Shown: positions 1 to 12,600 of the stretch, piece after piece | Numbering within the stretch: position 1 is the stretch's first letter | How the letters are laid out: each line of letters begins with the position of its first letter | Position numbers and translations under genes: made by a program | The notes under the pieces: model-generated | Databases searched by the model: none | Told to the model about the DNA's origin: nothing | What the model saw: the letters and a program-made list of their open reading frames with translations, nothing else | Origin: Cephalopachus bancanus | Taxonomy: Eukaryota > Chordata > Mammalia > Primates > Tarsiidae | Assembly: GCA_027257055.1 (NCBI GenBank) | Contig: JAPVLO010000153.1 | Span: 1,116,001-1,180,000, forward strand | Reading direction: 5' to 3' | Length of the DNA: 64,000 nt

Positions 1-54
1 TACTTGTTCGATGCATACATCAATTCTGGATAAAGACAAATCTTAAGTCCAAGG

Positions 55-170
55 TAGATATTATTATTCTCATTCTATACATGAGAAACATGAGATTTAG
101 AATTCAAGGAACTTAACTAATAGTCATATTAATAAGAACTGGCAGAGTCAAAGTTGCATGAGGTTATTAT
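55..170 (-). repeat. MIR SINE fragment
   Basis: Matches the reverse complement of the MIR core: a (T)ATTCTCATTCTATACATGAG segment followed by diverged 'aacttaactaatagtca' and 'ggcagagtcaaa'. Old and decayed. Confidence 0.55.
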
Positions 171-389
171 CAGTTCCAGAAGTTGCACACATAACTCTTT
201 TGCTTTGCAAAATCCCTAGATTATGCTAATATAACACTGGTAAAAATTCATATTTTAATTAACCATCATAATAGCTTGTATTCTTGTTAACTTGTTAACT
301 TAGGTGAGGGGATTTTAGATTCCATATCTAATGTTCTCTCTTCTACCATGACATGTACTTAGATTACGATAGAATTATTCTTCTCTTTT

Positions 390-520
390 CTGTCTCAATT
401 TTTAAATCTAAAAAATGGGGATAATACCACTGGTCTCGCAAGGCTTTTCTAAGATTTAAAGTTTACAAACTATTACATACATTGCCTGACACAGCTATCA
501 TGAAGGCTAGAATTTAATCC
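390..520 (+). repeat. MIR SINE fragment
   Basis: 'aaaaaatggggataata' followed by a 'tgcctgacacagctatcat' tail-like segment matches the central and 3' part of MIR. Confidence 0.5.
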
Positions 521-797
521 CAGCTCAAACACTTAAATATTTTGTAAATTTTACAGCATCCTCATAATTAGTAATTTTTAAAATCTCCTTTATTTCTCAT
601 AATGATATGCAAAAAAAACCCTAAAATAAAAAAGGCTTATGCACTCGTCAAAGACATCAAGGATAAAATATCATTAAAACTTTCCTGTATGATTTATAGT
701 AAATTATTATCAATCTTTGGCATCTAACAACAAACAATCCTAATTACCATTTGTTTCTATGACAAGCAAGAAAGGAACAAAATAAAAAGTAAAATTG

Positions 798-1082
798 CTG
801 GGCTCGGTGGCTCAGCCTGTAATCCTGTGCCTTTGGGAGGCTGAGGCGAGTGGATTGCCTGAGCCCGCTGGTTCGAGACCCACTGGGCAGTGAGACCTCA
901 TCTCTACAATAAATAAATAAATAATCAGCTGGGCATGGTAGCGCATGCCTGTAATTCTGGCTACTCGGAAGGCTGAGGAGGAAGCATCGCCGGAGCCCAG
1001 CAGGCAAGGCTGCCGTGGCCGGGAGCAGCCACTGCACTCCAGTCCGGGTGACAGAGTGAGACTCCAACTCAAAAAAAAAAAA
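798..1082 (+). repeat. Young lineage-specific Alu
   Basis: Dimeric 7SL-derived Alu with the family hallmarks: GGTGGCTCAGCCTG at the left A box, GGTTCGAGACCC at the B box, an 'acaataaat' linker, and 'gactccaactc' before the A-tail. It is flanked by a target duplication of about 11-12 bp, 'aagtaaaattg'. Confidence 0.9.
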
Positions 1083-1107
1083 GTAAAATTGATTATTTTT
1101 CAAAATC

Positions 1108-1227
1108 AAAGCAGTTACAGCTGTCCGATTTAAAGTCCACCTGCAAAAAGGCAGGACAGAGAGCTAATGAGAAAATACCATCTTACTAACAAATTTCAAA
1201 TGGTTTCAATTCCCAATAAATTGTATC
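1108..1227 (-). repeat. Diverged duplicate of FBXO4 3' UTR
   Basis: About 120 bp aligning to 3455-3575 at roughly 80% identity by eye, in the same orientation. It shares 'agctgtcc.atttaaag.cc' and 'aaaaaggcaggaca' blocks. It lies 2.3 kb downstream of the genuine UTR. No coding part of FBXO4 is included. Confidence 0.6.
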
Positions 1228-1451
1228 TCATGGTACAAATAGTCATGGGTGGAAAGAGCCCCAAGACATGTAGCAAGTCCTAGCCAACAATAAATGGGAC
1301 TGGGTAAAGATCATTTAAAATTAATTAGTATAAAAAAGACTCAAATTTCATAGGATATAGAGGAGGAATATGATTTGATCGAGATTCTGTAGAAAATTAA
1401 ACTAAAAATTAGGAAAATAAGTCTTTCTTAAGCAAAAACATAGATTTTAAA

Positions 1452-1745
1452 TATAGGAGTGTACTGGATTTAGAGTCAATCATACTCAGTGATCTATCAC
1501 AGAAATAAAGAACAGAGTACCATGTGTTCACACTCATAAGCGAACCTTGAACAATTATTATAATATTTATAAGAAAGGGATTAACAGTGGTGGAAAAACG
1601 TTAGGGGAGGGAGGGTGGGATTGGCAGTTGAGGGAGACTGCTAGGGGAGGGAAGGGCATACCTCATTAACAAGGGTACCTGCATAATCAACTTTTGTATA
1701 CCTAACCCTGAATTGTACCCTACATCTTTATAATTAAAAAAAAGG
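1452..1745 (+). mobile_element. 5'-truncated L1 (3' UTR end)
   Basis: Carries the young L1 3' end: 'tgatctatcacagaaa', G-rich 'aggggagggagggtggga', 'aagggtacctgcataat', 'cctaaccctgaattgtaccc' and an A-tail. The same 3' end occurs at six or more sites in the window. Confidence 0.85.
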
Positions 1746-1756
1746 GGGGGAGGGAA

Positions 1757-2065
1757 GGTGAGTTACGATGAGTTACATCTGTAATCCCAGCACTTTGGGA
1801 GCCTGAGGCGGGAGGACTGCTTGAGCCCAGGAGTTCAAGACCAGCTTGGGTAACATAGCAAGACCTCATCTCTATAAAAAATTTAAAAATTAGCCAGGCA
1901 TGGTGGCACACACCTGCAGTCCCAGCTATCCAGAAGGCTGAGGCAGGAGGAATGCTTGAGCCCAGGAAGTCAAGGACAGGGTGAACCATGATCATACCAA
2001 TGCACTTCAGCCTGGTCCAGAGAGTAAAACCTTGTCTCAAAAATAAACAAATAAACGAATAAATA
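1757..2065 (+). repeat. Old AluJ-type Alu
   Basis: Dimeric Alu with AluJ-like 'cttgagcccaggagttcaag' and 'aaaaatttaaaaattagcc', diverged, just after the L1 tail. Ends in an A-rich (aaat)n tail. Confidence 0.85.
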
Positions 2066-2233
2066 AATAAAATTATAAATATTGGAGTGTGCTATTATAA
2101 GAACAGAAAGTACTAGTTTTAATCTAGTGAGTAACCTAAACTTGAAACTAAAATATTTGAATATTTCATTTTTTCCATGAATCAGAGATAATACCTTAAT
2201 TATAACACTGATATGCTGTTTCAAGATAGCTAA

Positions 2234-2533
2234 GGCCTGGCATGGTGCCTCACACCTGTAATCCCAGTACTTTGAGAGGCTGAGGTGGGAGGATCGCTTG
2301 AGTCCAGGACCTGTTCAAGACCAGCCTAGGTAACATAGCAAGACCTTGTTCCTAAAAAAAAAAAATGTTTTTTAATTAGCCAGGCATGGTGGCATGCACC
2401 TGTATTCCCAGCTACTTGGGAGGCTTAAGCAGAAGAATCACGTGAGCCCAGAAGTTCAAGGCTGTGGAGAGCCATGCTATCACCACTGCAATCAAGCCTG
2501 GGCAACAGGTGAAACTGCAACTCAGAAAAAAAA
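2234..2533 (+). repeat. Old AluJ-type Alu
   Basis: Diverged dimer: 'ggcctggcatggtgcctcac' to 'actcagaaaaaaaa', flanked by short 'agatagc' repeats. Confidence 0.85.
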
Positions 2534-2539
2534 GATAGC

Positions 2540-3370
2540 AGATATGAAAACATTGTGCTGTTTTTATGCTGTGCTCAGTAAACCACTGTTCCATTATAAC
2601 TTGAATTAATTATTTATTAATGGAAATAATGCCTCACTATAGTAAAACAACAAATATCTAAGTAAATGTGAAACTTTATGCTCATAGGTTTTTATCAAAG
2701 GATTCTTAACCCAATAGCCCAGTAGGCAAAATTCCTCCTCCTCAACAAAAAGTTGAAAATGATAATGGCATTTCCCCAAAAGAGACCAAATACAATATAT
2801 CTGAATTATTCTGAAATTGAAATACATTTAAATATGAAGCTTATGTAACTGTATATATACATCTATGCCTTTTACTATAATCTTAAAATTCCTGAGTTCC
2901 AGTGACATACTAGGGTGTTTTCTCTGCAAAGTGCATGTAGTTTGTGGAGAGAGGTAAAATACATGTAAATCTCTGGAATTTGGCTGTAGTATCTCATGAG
3001 CCTCCAAAGTTACTTGAAAATAACTTTTGCCCAGGAAAAGTTATTTTTCACTTAAGTAGTATTAAGTATGATACAAGCTTGCTTTCTACAATTTCAGAAA
3101 AAAACTAGAGATGTATGGCCATAATATTAGTAATTTTTTCATTCTTTAAGCAGTATATTTATTAAAAATAGATAAAAATTTTTTCTAATAATCAAACTCT
3201 TGAAAAAGCTGTATGACAAGCTTAGCAGATTTGCTATTTCCCACTAAGGCAATCTTTATACCAAAAAAGATAGAAATCACAAGGCATGAGAGAGGCACAA
3301 ACTTGGTTTTTTTAGAATTTAATATTTTTAAGAAGACAGAAAATATAAAAATTATCAAAAAAATTTTTAA
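2540..3370. other. AT-rich unique sequence downstream of FBXO4
   Basis: No recognisable repeat or gene. The short open frames here lack coding character. It may include distal FBXO4 3' UTR. Confidence 0.5.
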
Positions 3371-3588
3371 GGTTTATTTTGGGGCCAATACTAGGATTGA
3401 AACTCTTTTCTTGTAATTGATTTACAGTAAAGAGTAAAAATAATATCAAATACACAGCAGCTATAGCTGTCCAATTTAAAGCCCACCTGTAAAAAGGCAG
3501 GACAAAGTGAGCTGACTGAGCAAATATCCGCATCATGACTTATTAACAAATTCCAAATGACTTCAGTTCCCAAGGTCCAAAAGGAGAA
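3370..3588 (-). other. FBXO4: FBXO4 3' UTR (proximal part)
   Basis: Sequence following the TGA stop. A minus-strand AATAAA at 3373-3378 is a possible poly(A) signal, and another lies near 3158-3163; which is used cannot be decided here. About 120 bp of this UTR (3455-3575) recur at 1108-1227. Confidence 0.6.
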
Positions 3589-3678
3589 TCATCTTGCACG
3601 CTTAGACTCTACTTCTTCAAGAATCCACTCAATGCCATTCAAAAAACCAGTGAGCGTTTCAGCCTCTGCATCCTGGAC
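3589..3678 (-). CDS. FBXO4: FBXO4 coding exon 7 and stop
   Basis: Encodes [20 protein letters not shown] through EEVESKRAR and a TGA stop at 3589-3591. The acceptor is TCATAG. Confidence 0.96.
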   Translation of the reverse strand, partial: VQDAEAETLTGFLNGIEWILEEVESKRAR

Positions 3679-6600
3679 CTATGAACAGATAAGAGAGTCC
3701 AAAATCTTATGATTAGAATTTTCTAGACACATATATACATATACACAAAAAATACATAACTAAAAAAAAATCCCAATAAACTCTGGATAAGTCATTCAAG
3801 TTTTGTCTCCTAGAATGCTTAGATAAAAATATGATCTCTCCCGTCTTATAACCATTACCAATAAGAGGCCTATCACTTACCTTGGTCTTAGATTTGAAAA
3901 TGGGAGGAACCACCATTGTGACTTGCTTGTCTATATTAAGGGGGGGAAATTCCTTCAAAGGATCTACTTTGAAATCAAAACATTTTTTATGACCCAGATA
4001 GTCAGTTGATAAATGTGACATCATATTGCAAAAAGACCACCACTCCTCCAAATGGTAAAGCTAGAACTCTCACTACTCAGGAGGTAGTTTTCAAACTGTA
4101 TTCCAAATAGTCTATGGAGTTCCAGGGAAGAGCTGAGGGAGGAACAAAGGAATTCCTCTAACTAACTTTTTCTGAAAAAGTATTTTCAATTTTAACTTTT
4201 CTTTCTGTTCTACCCAGGGGCTTTCATGTCAGGTTTCATTTGAAGAAAGTATTCCATGACTAAAATATATTTTAGAAAGCAATAAACTATAAAAATGGAG
4301 CATATATTTTTGGTGATCCTTAAAGCATGATACATTGATGCTGAAAAAGTCATGACAGTGGTATCTAAAGAAAATAATCCCCATTATTATTTGACTGCTT
4401 CTATGAGAGGAGAGGCAAGTAGGGAACAACTGATCAACTGAAATCATCAACCAAATAGCTCCTATTGATTAAGCTATTAACATTGACTTTAGAATGTCAT
4501 TAAAAAAAGATGTTCTGTCACCAGTGAACAAGAACCTTACCATCCATGGGTGATTTAGAAGATTCAGACGCAGCTCATGAGCCAAATAAAAACATGGCAT
4601 TCTTTTCACATTTGCTTGAGAAATACAAGATAAAACCAACAATGGTCTTCCTGAAGATCCAAAAGCTGGATCTGTCATTGCTATAATACGAGAAAATTCA
4701 TCTTGCCATTCATGTCCTAAGAAATGCAAACAAAGCCCTTAATTTGCACCACAGTAATAATTTTTTATATTATCTTTAAAAAATTTTTATTTTAAAGATG
4801 TGGGGTACAATTCATGTTTAGGTATACAAATGTTCATTATGCAAGTACCCTTGTTGATGTGGTGTGCCCCTCCCTCCCCTGGTAGTTTCCCTCAACTGCC
4901 AATCCCACCCCCTCTCCCCTGGCAGTTTCCCATTACTGCCAATCCCTTTCTTATAATTGTTCAAGGTCTGCTTATGAGTGTGAACACTTGGTACTCTGTT
5001 CTTTGTTTCTGTGATAGATCACTGAGTATGATAGACTCTAAATCCATCTAAGTTGCTGCAAAGTCCATTTGTTTGTCCTTCTTTATGGCTGCAATAAAAT
5101 CAACTAACAAAGCAAGGGAACAAAAATTTACCAGAATCCAAGCATAACAAATTGTCTCTATTGCTGGGTTCACTTATTGATGAGTCATAAAATTAGTTAA
5201 GTAGCCTTGTGAGGATAAAAATGTAGGTAAAACAAGAGAAAAAGAAATCACAGTACCATTTAGATGTCTCAATGGTTTAAAAGTAAAAAAAAAATGCTTT
5301 GATATAGATATTTTCCTCTCACAAATTCTGTAGCTGTCACTACTCTTTCACTCAAAGGGCTTACTTTCAAAATTTAAGCATATCATTGTGTCTAGCTTTT
5401 CCATCCAAACTGATAATCTCTGCCTTTCATTAGAGTATTTAATCCATTTACATTTTGTGATAGGCAGAATTCTAAGAGAACCTCTGTGACTCACACTCTT
5501 GCATAATCTTTTTCCCTTGAATGTTGGAAGAACCCGCAAACATGATGGGGCAATACTCTCATGATTAGGGACAACTTTAAGACAGCTGATTTTAAAAAGG
5601 GAGACTATCTTCAATGAACCTGTCCTAATCAGGTTAGCCCTAAAAGGGTTCTTCTTGTTGAGCAATTCAATGCAAAGGAGACTATTGCTGGATTTGAAGA
5701 CGAAGGAAGTTATATAGCAAGGAAAGCTGGTGACCTGTAGAAGTAGAAAGAAGTCACCTGCTGACAGCCAGTAAGGAAACAGGGCCCTCCTACAACAATA
5801 AGGAATTAATTCAGCAAAACTTGAGTGAGCTTGGAAGGGAATTCTTCCCAGAGTTTCTAGAAAAGAATGCAAACTATATATGACATACTAACTTCAGCTC
5901 CTGAGACCCTTAAGCGGCAAACCCAGCACTACCATGCCCAGACTTCTGACACAGAGAATTGTGAGCTAAAAATAGGTGTTTTAGCTCTTAAATTTGAGGA
6001 AATTTGTTACATATCAATTAAAAATGAAAAAATATTTAATGGAATTATCACATTGTGCATTTTTAAATTTCTGTGCTTTATTTTTGTTTTACAGTTGTGG
6101 GGTACATATGAGGATTTGCTACATAAGTAAACCGCATGCAGGTAAAGTTTGGGCTTCTAGCAAGCCCTCCTCCCCACCCCCCAGTAGTAGATGCAGTACC
6201 CAACAGTGATTGTGTGCCCCTTTTCTCCCTCTCTCCCACCCCTCACTACTACTGCCTAGCATCAGTTGTTCCTGTCTTTGTGCTTGTGTGCTCAATGTTT
6301 AGGCCAGCTGATGAGTGAGAACATCTGATATTTAGTTTTTTGTTTCTGTAATAGTTCACTTCAATGATGTTCTCAAGCTGTATCCACGTTGCTGCAAAGG
6401 ACAAGATTTTGTTGTTCTTCATGGTGCCACAATATTCCATTGCATATACATACCACATTTTCTTTATCCAGTCCACTTTTGATGGCTATCAGGGTTGGTT
6501 CCAGGGTTTTGCTATTATGAATGGAGCTGTAACAAACATACATGTGCAGGTATCTTTTTGGCAGAGCAATTTATGTTCTTTGAGGTATATTCCCATAAGT

Positions 6601-9600
6601 AGAATTACTGGATCACATGGTAGCTCAATTTTTAGTTCCTTAAAAAATTTCACTAGCCGGGCTCAGTGGCTCAGCCTGTAATCCCGTGCCTTTGGGAGGC
6701 TGAGGTGAGTGGATTGCCTGAGCCCGCGGGTTCGAGACCCACCTGGGCTGCGAGACCTCATCTCTACAATAAATCAAAACATCAGCCGGGCATGGTAGCG
6801 CATGCCTGTAATTCCGGCTACTCAGAAGGCTGAGGCGGACTGATCGCCGGAGCCCAGCAGGTTGAGGCTGCGGTGGCCGGGAGGGGCCACTGCACTCCAG
6901 TCTGGGCGACAGAGTAAGACTCCAACTCAAAAAAAAAAAAAAAAAAATTCCACTGCTTTTCACAAAGGCTGAACTAGTTTAGTAGTCCACCAGCAGCGTA
7001 GAAACATTCCCTTTTCTCTGCAATCTCACCAGCTTATGTCACTTTTTAACTTTTTAATGACAGTCATCCTGATCAGTATGAGGTGGTATTTCATTGTAGT
7101 TTTGATTTGCATTTATTTGATGATTAGTGAAGCTGAGCATTTTTTCATTTGTATGTTGGCTGTTTATATGTCTTCCTTTGAGAAGTGTCTGTTCATATCC
7201 TTTGCCCACTTTTCATGGGGTTGTTTTTTCCTGTCAATTTGTTTAAGTTCCTTATAGATTCTGAATGTTAGGCCTTTGTTGAACGCATAGCTTGCAGATA
7301 TTTTTTTTTTTCACATGCTGTGGGTTATCTCTTTACTCTTTTTTTTTTTCTTTAAAATTTTTTAAATTATTTTAAAGATGTGGGGTACAATTCAGGGTTA
7401 GGTATACAAATGTTCATTATGCAGGTACCGTTGTTGATGAGGAGTGCCCCACTCCCCTAGCAGATTCCTATTACTGCCAATCCCACCCTCCCCGACAGCT
7501 TCCCACTACTGCCAATCCTTTACTTAAAGTATTACGATAATTGTTGAAGGTTCACTTATAAGGGAGCACATGTGGTACTCAGACCTTTGTTTCTGCAATA
7601 GGTCACTCACTATTACAGATTCTAAGTCCATCCAGGATTCTGTGAAGTTTACTCTCTTGATGGTTTATTTTGCTGTGCAAAAACTTCTTTGCTTGTTAAC
7701 AGTCCATCTATCAATTTTAGATTTTGCTGCATTTGCTTTTGAGAGCTTGGGCATGAATGTATTGCCTACGCCAGTGTCCAGGAGGGTGTTCCCTAGGTTT
7801 TTTCCTAACATTTTTATAGCTTGGGGTTTCATATTTAAGTCCTTGATTCATTTTGAGTTAATTTTTATATATGGTGATATGTAAGAGTCCAGTTTCATTC
7901 TCTGGAATGTGGTTAGCCAGTTTTCTCAGAATAATTTGCTGAATTGGTTTCCTTTCCCCAATGTTTGTTTCTGTCAGATTTGTCAAAATTGAGTTGGTTG
8001 AAGGACTATGAGTTTATTACTTGGATTCTCTGTCTTGTTCTATTGGTCTATGTGCTTATTTTGGTACCAGTATCATGCTGTTTTGATTACTATAGCTTGT
8101 AGTAAAGTTTGAGTTCTGGAAGTGTGATGCCTCCAAGCTTGTTCTTTTTGCAGAGGAGTGCTTTGGCTATTCTGGCTCCTTTTTGTTTCCATGTGAATTT
8201 CTGGATTGTCTTTTCTAGGCTGTGAAAAATGATGTTGGTAGTTTGATAGGGATTGTGTTGAACTTGTAGATTGTCTTGGATAGAAAGAACATCTTGACAA
8301 TACTGATTCTTCCAATCATCATGGTGCATTTAAATCTATCCTTTACCTGTTGATATTTGACTTATCCCATTTGCTCTTTGTTCCTTTTTCCCTCTTTGTG
8401 TTCCTTTTCAAGGATCAATTTTTTTAATGATTCCATATTACCTCCAATACTGTCTTATTTAGTTTTGGTTCTGTTACACTTTTTTTAGTAGTTGCTCAAG
8501 GATTTACAATATGAGGGGGAACTCCAAAAATGGGATTCATTAAAAATTGTGTATTTATTCTTACATATTTAAACTTCAATAACCTTAAAAATACTCTCCG
8601 TTTGATGCAGTACACCAATTAAGATACTTTTTCACTGCTCAAAACAGTTTTTTAACTCATCAATTTTGATGACTTTTAGTGCTTCTGCCATTTTTTGTTT
8701 CACCTCTTCCACATCGGCAAAACATTTCCCCTTGAGAACTTTTTTCATCTGAGCAAACAATAAAAAATCACTGGAGGAGGGACTGGGTGAGTAGGGAGGG
8801 TGGGGCATGGGGGTCAAAACATTTTTGGTCAAAACTTGCTTTACATTCAGCTTGGTGTGGACAGCTTGTTCATGTCCATCACCCATCATGAAATGGACAA
8901 ACACGTTAAAAGAATCTCCAAAAAAAATTCACTGAAACTGAAAACAGCCTCTCACAACAACACTAACTGGTACACTCATGCCAATAGGTTTCTAGAACAC
9001 TTACTTAGCAGGGGACACTTGTACTATAAGGGGCTTGTCCTTCAAAAAAAATCCTGGATTTTTGGGGGTATCTCCTCATACACATGTATAATATGTACAT
9101 ATTATACATAAAGAATATAATAATCTACCTGTTCACAAAAGATTGGGGGAAGATATTATAATATTGGCTTGCCGCTAATGAGATTTTTTTATTTCACACC
9201 TAAATAGCATTGTGAATGGCAATTATTCAGAATAGAAAAAGAATTTTCTCATACAATCCACTTAATTCACTAATCTACTTAATTAACACTCCACTCCAAC
9301 ACCACTACTATATCCAAATTAATTAATCACACAATCCAAACCTATGAAGTAATTTGTTTTTATGTTTGACAAGCTCCCCTGGTGATCCTAACGCACATCA
9401 AGGCATGAGAACCCAGTATTAATAGTAAGGGTCAGAAAATTACATTGATAAAATTAACCATCATATTCTTAAAAGCTACAATAAAGACTAAAAAGCAAAG
9501 AACAATGCAACAGTGCTTTGAAAGGAAAAAAATGCTTACTTTTCTGAGCTTCAGCATTTGCAACATAGATGAACCCATCTACAACTTCACACACCTTCTG

Positions 9601-12600
9601 AATTTGTGGAATCACACTGTACCGACTTCCTTGTTGATCATCTCCTTCATTCTGCAGACTGAACATCTTGTTAACTGCCCTTGTATGCTCTTCCCTTGCT
9701 CTATCTTTTTCCTTTCTAAAAAAGAAAAATGTAAAGATAAAACTTAAAAAGACAATAAACAGGCTCCATCCCCCTAAAATGTTCTAGTTGTGATGTTTCA
9801 GGTAGGCCACCAAGTAGGTAGCCTCACCTGGTAGTTGAATATAATATCAGGATGTTGAATTTATGTTGGTTGCTCAATTGAAAATTGACTCCTGATCCAA
9901 TACCTAAAAAAGAAAACTACAGTTACCAAGACAAATCATGAAAAAAGATGACAAGAGATCAGACTGAAAAAAAACTTCCCAGTGAAAGCAAAAAGAACAA
10001 AGAAAAAATTCTATGACAACTTATATACAGCTGTGAAATAAAATGAAATGTTTTTGTTGAAAAGCTGCTGTATGCAATTTTCATTCACATGACAATAAAA
10101 ACATGGAGAGAAAAAAAGAACTGCTAGACTTACAACAGTCCTTTTTATATCATCATCACTCTCATCAGCAACTTTATCATCTTATCAGCAGCAGCTGTAT
10201 CATAGCAGCTGCTATTTATCCTCTAGACTTATTTTCATATTTTTATGTTTCTCATTAGTCTTATTAACTACGCATATATTCAATGAAGTGCCTTTTTCCT
10301 CCTCTGAAAAGCTGTTTATAAATTGATGGGGAGTCACCAATAACACTTTAGAAAATTGAGAAAATACTGCAGATACTGAAACTTGGGATTACACGGTCTT
10401 GGATTCAAATCCTGACTTTATCACTTATAGCTATGCATTTGTGTTCCTCAGTTTGACACCAAAAAGTAGAAATAATATATTACTCTTAGGCTTACTATCA
10501 GGATGAAATGAAATCATGTATGTAAAACTCCTAGTAGAGTGACTAGTAAATAACAAGTGCTAAATATTAGCTTCTTGCTACTTTATATCTTAATCATTCA
10601 ACGCTGTTATTTGTTCTTCCTTCTTAACCTCTTTTCTCTCTGGCTGTGTTAACACTCAGTAGCTGATTCTCCTTAAATGATTTTTTCTGGGCTTCCATAG
10701 CTCTACTACTTCTTCTTGCTCATAAATGTCCTCTTTGATCTGTTAACTTCTTTTCATTCCCACACCCACAATTTAGCCCAAATTATCATCATTTTTAACC
10801 AAACTCCTATGTCCTCTTGCCTCCTACTATCCTTTCTTCTGACAGCAGCTAGAGAAAGAGTTTAACAATGCCTATCTAACCAGACCTTTTCTCTGCAAGG
10901 CCATTGCTCTTCAGATAAAACAAACAAACCAAAAAAAAAAAAAAAAAAAAAAACCTTAATATTATTTGGCCCCTACTTGCCTCATTAGAGACAACTCCAG
11001 TCCTTCAAACTTTTAATTCCTGTTTTATAACTAATATATTTGTTTAAATAAGCTATGCCTGTGAACCTAGTACTCCAATCACAAGGTCTCATGCATGCTC
11101 CCCAAACAGATCATATAAACACAATTTACCATGTTTCTTTTCTTTGTTTTCATCAGTTGAACTCCCAGAGGTTATACTCTCAATACACCCAACCTCAGTT
11201 CAACACAGTCCCCATATTGTTCTGTGCTTCTTGGCCAATAACGTAACCTCCTTATTCTCTCATCTTGCAGAACTGAAGCATAAATTGCCATTTTTAAACA
11301 ATCACTTCAGCTGCTCTCAGGAAAATGGAATTGCCATTCCATAGCAAGCAAATTTCCCCATATTCCTAACCCCTTCTGAAGTGTTCTTCTCACCTAATCA
11401 CTCTATCTGAAGCTAGCCTAGTACTAGGTGCTGCTTCTCTTGCAACAAACTCTCAAGTTGCCTATTTTCTCACACCTCAGGGTAAAGAGGTAGGACTGAT
11501 GTTCTCTTTATTCCCAAAACCATGTCTAAACCATTACTCACCAACCCGCTTTAAAAACTCCACCTGTAGCAGGGGGTGGTGGCTCACGCCTGTAATCTCA
11601 GCACTTTAGAGGTGGAGGCAAGAGGACTGCCTGAGCCCAGGAGCTGAAGACCAGCCTGGGCAACTTGGCGAGACCTCATCTCTACAATAAAACAAGAAAA
11701 ATTAGCCAGGAGTGGTGGTGCATGCCTACAGATCCAGCTACTTAGAAGGCTGAGGTGGAAGGATTGCCTAAGCCCAGCAGGTCAAGGCTGCGGTGTCATT
11801 ATGTGCCAGTACACTCCAGACTGGATGAGAGACTCCAACACACACGAAACATACCATTTAGCTGTAGCACTATCTTTCCTTCCTTGACCTTGTTATTTAT
11901 GAATCTTCATTTAATAATCCCTTTCCCCCAAACATTAACTGAAAATTTCAGCACCTGGCTCACAATCTTCCTCTCCATTCTCATAAAAATTCCAAGTCCA
12001 TGTAGACGCCATATGACTCCCGAATCTCAATTTGTAGCCCAGATCTTGCTTTTGAGATCTGGATACATAAAGTAGTCCATAAAGTCATTCATGCATTCAT
12101 TCATCAAATATAGAGAGTACCTACTATGTGCCTGGCACCATAGATACAGCTAAAAAATAAAGTTGACAAGATTACTGCCTTCATGGAGCTTCCACTCCAA
12201 TGGATTGCTAACAGTAGGTATCTCTGCTTGGATCTCCCATAATCAGAGTCAACATATTCTAAAGAGGAGCTGTTAATTTCTCCCTGAATAGATCTCAGCC
12301 CTACCCTCTCCACCTCCAAATTTCTCTTATTCCTCCACTGATTTCTTATCCTAGTAAATCCTCTATCATCCATCATGAAACCTAAGTTAGAAACCTGGAG
12401 CCATCCTCATTACTGCTAATTCATATTCATTCTGCCAATTTTATATACTTAGCATTCATTCTTTTCTCTCCACTGTCACTAACATTGACTTTATCACAGT
12501 ATTATAGTGACTTCTTAATGGGGCTCCATGTTTTTAGCTCCTTCTAATCAATTTTTCCCTAAGGATCCAGAGAAGTCTTTCTAAAATGTAATCTTGATCA

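Larger units (their letters stand above)
6071..8323 (-). mobile_element. Older 5'-truncated L1 interrupted by an Alu and a younger L1
   Basis: Antisense L1 from the 3' UTR through the ORF2 C-terminal region. The outer flanks 'gtgcatttttaaatttct' and 'gtgcatttaaatctat' look like a decayed target duplication. An Alu (6656-6947) and a younger L1 (7340-7647) split it. Reading frames are broken throughout. Confidence 0.8.

Noticed and set aside
744..1133. Proline/serine-rich open frames at Alu copies (also at 6640, 24522, 35572, 38476, 60260)
   Set aside because: They are translations of Alu sequence, not genes.
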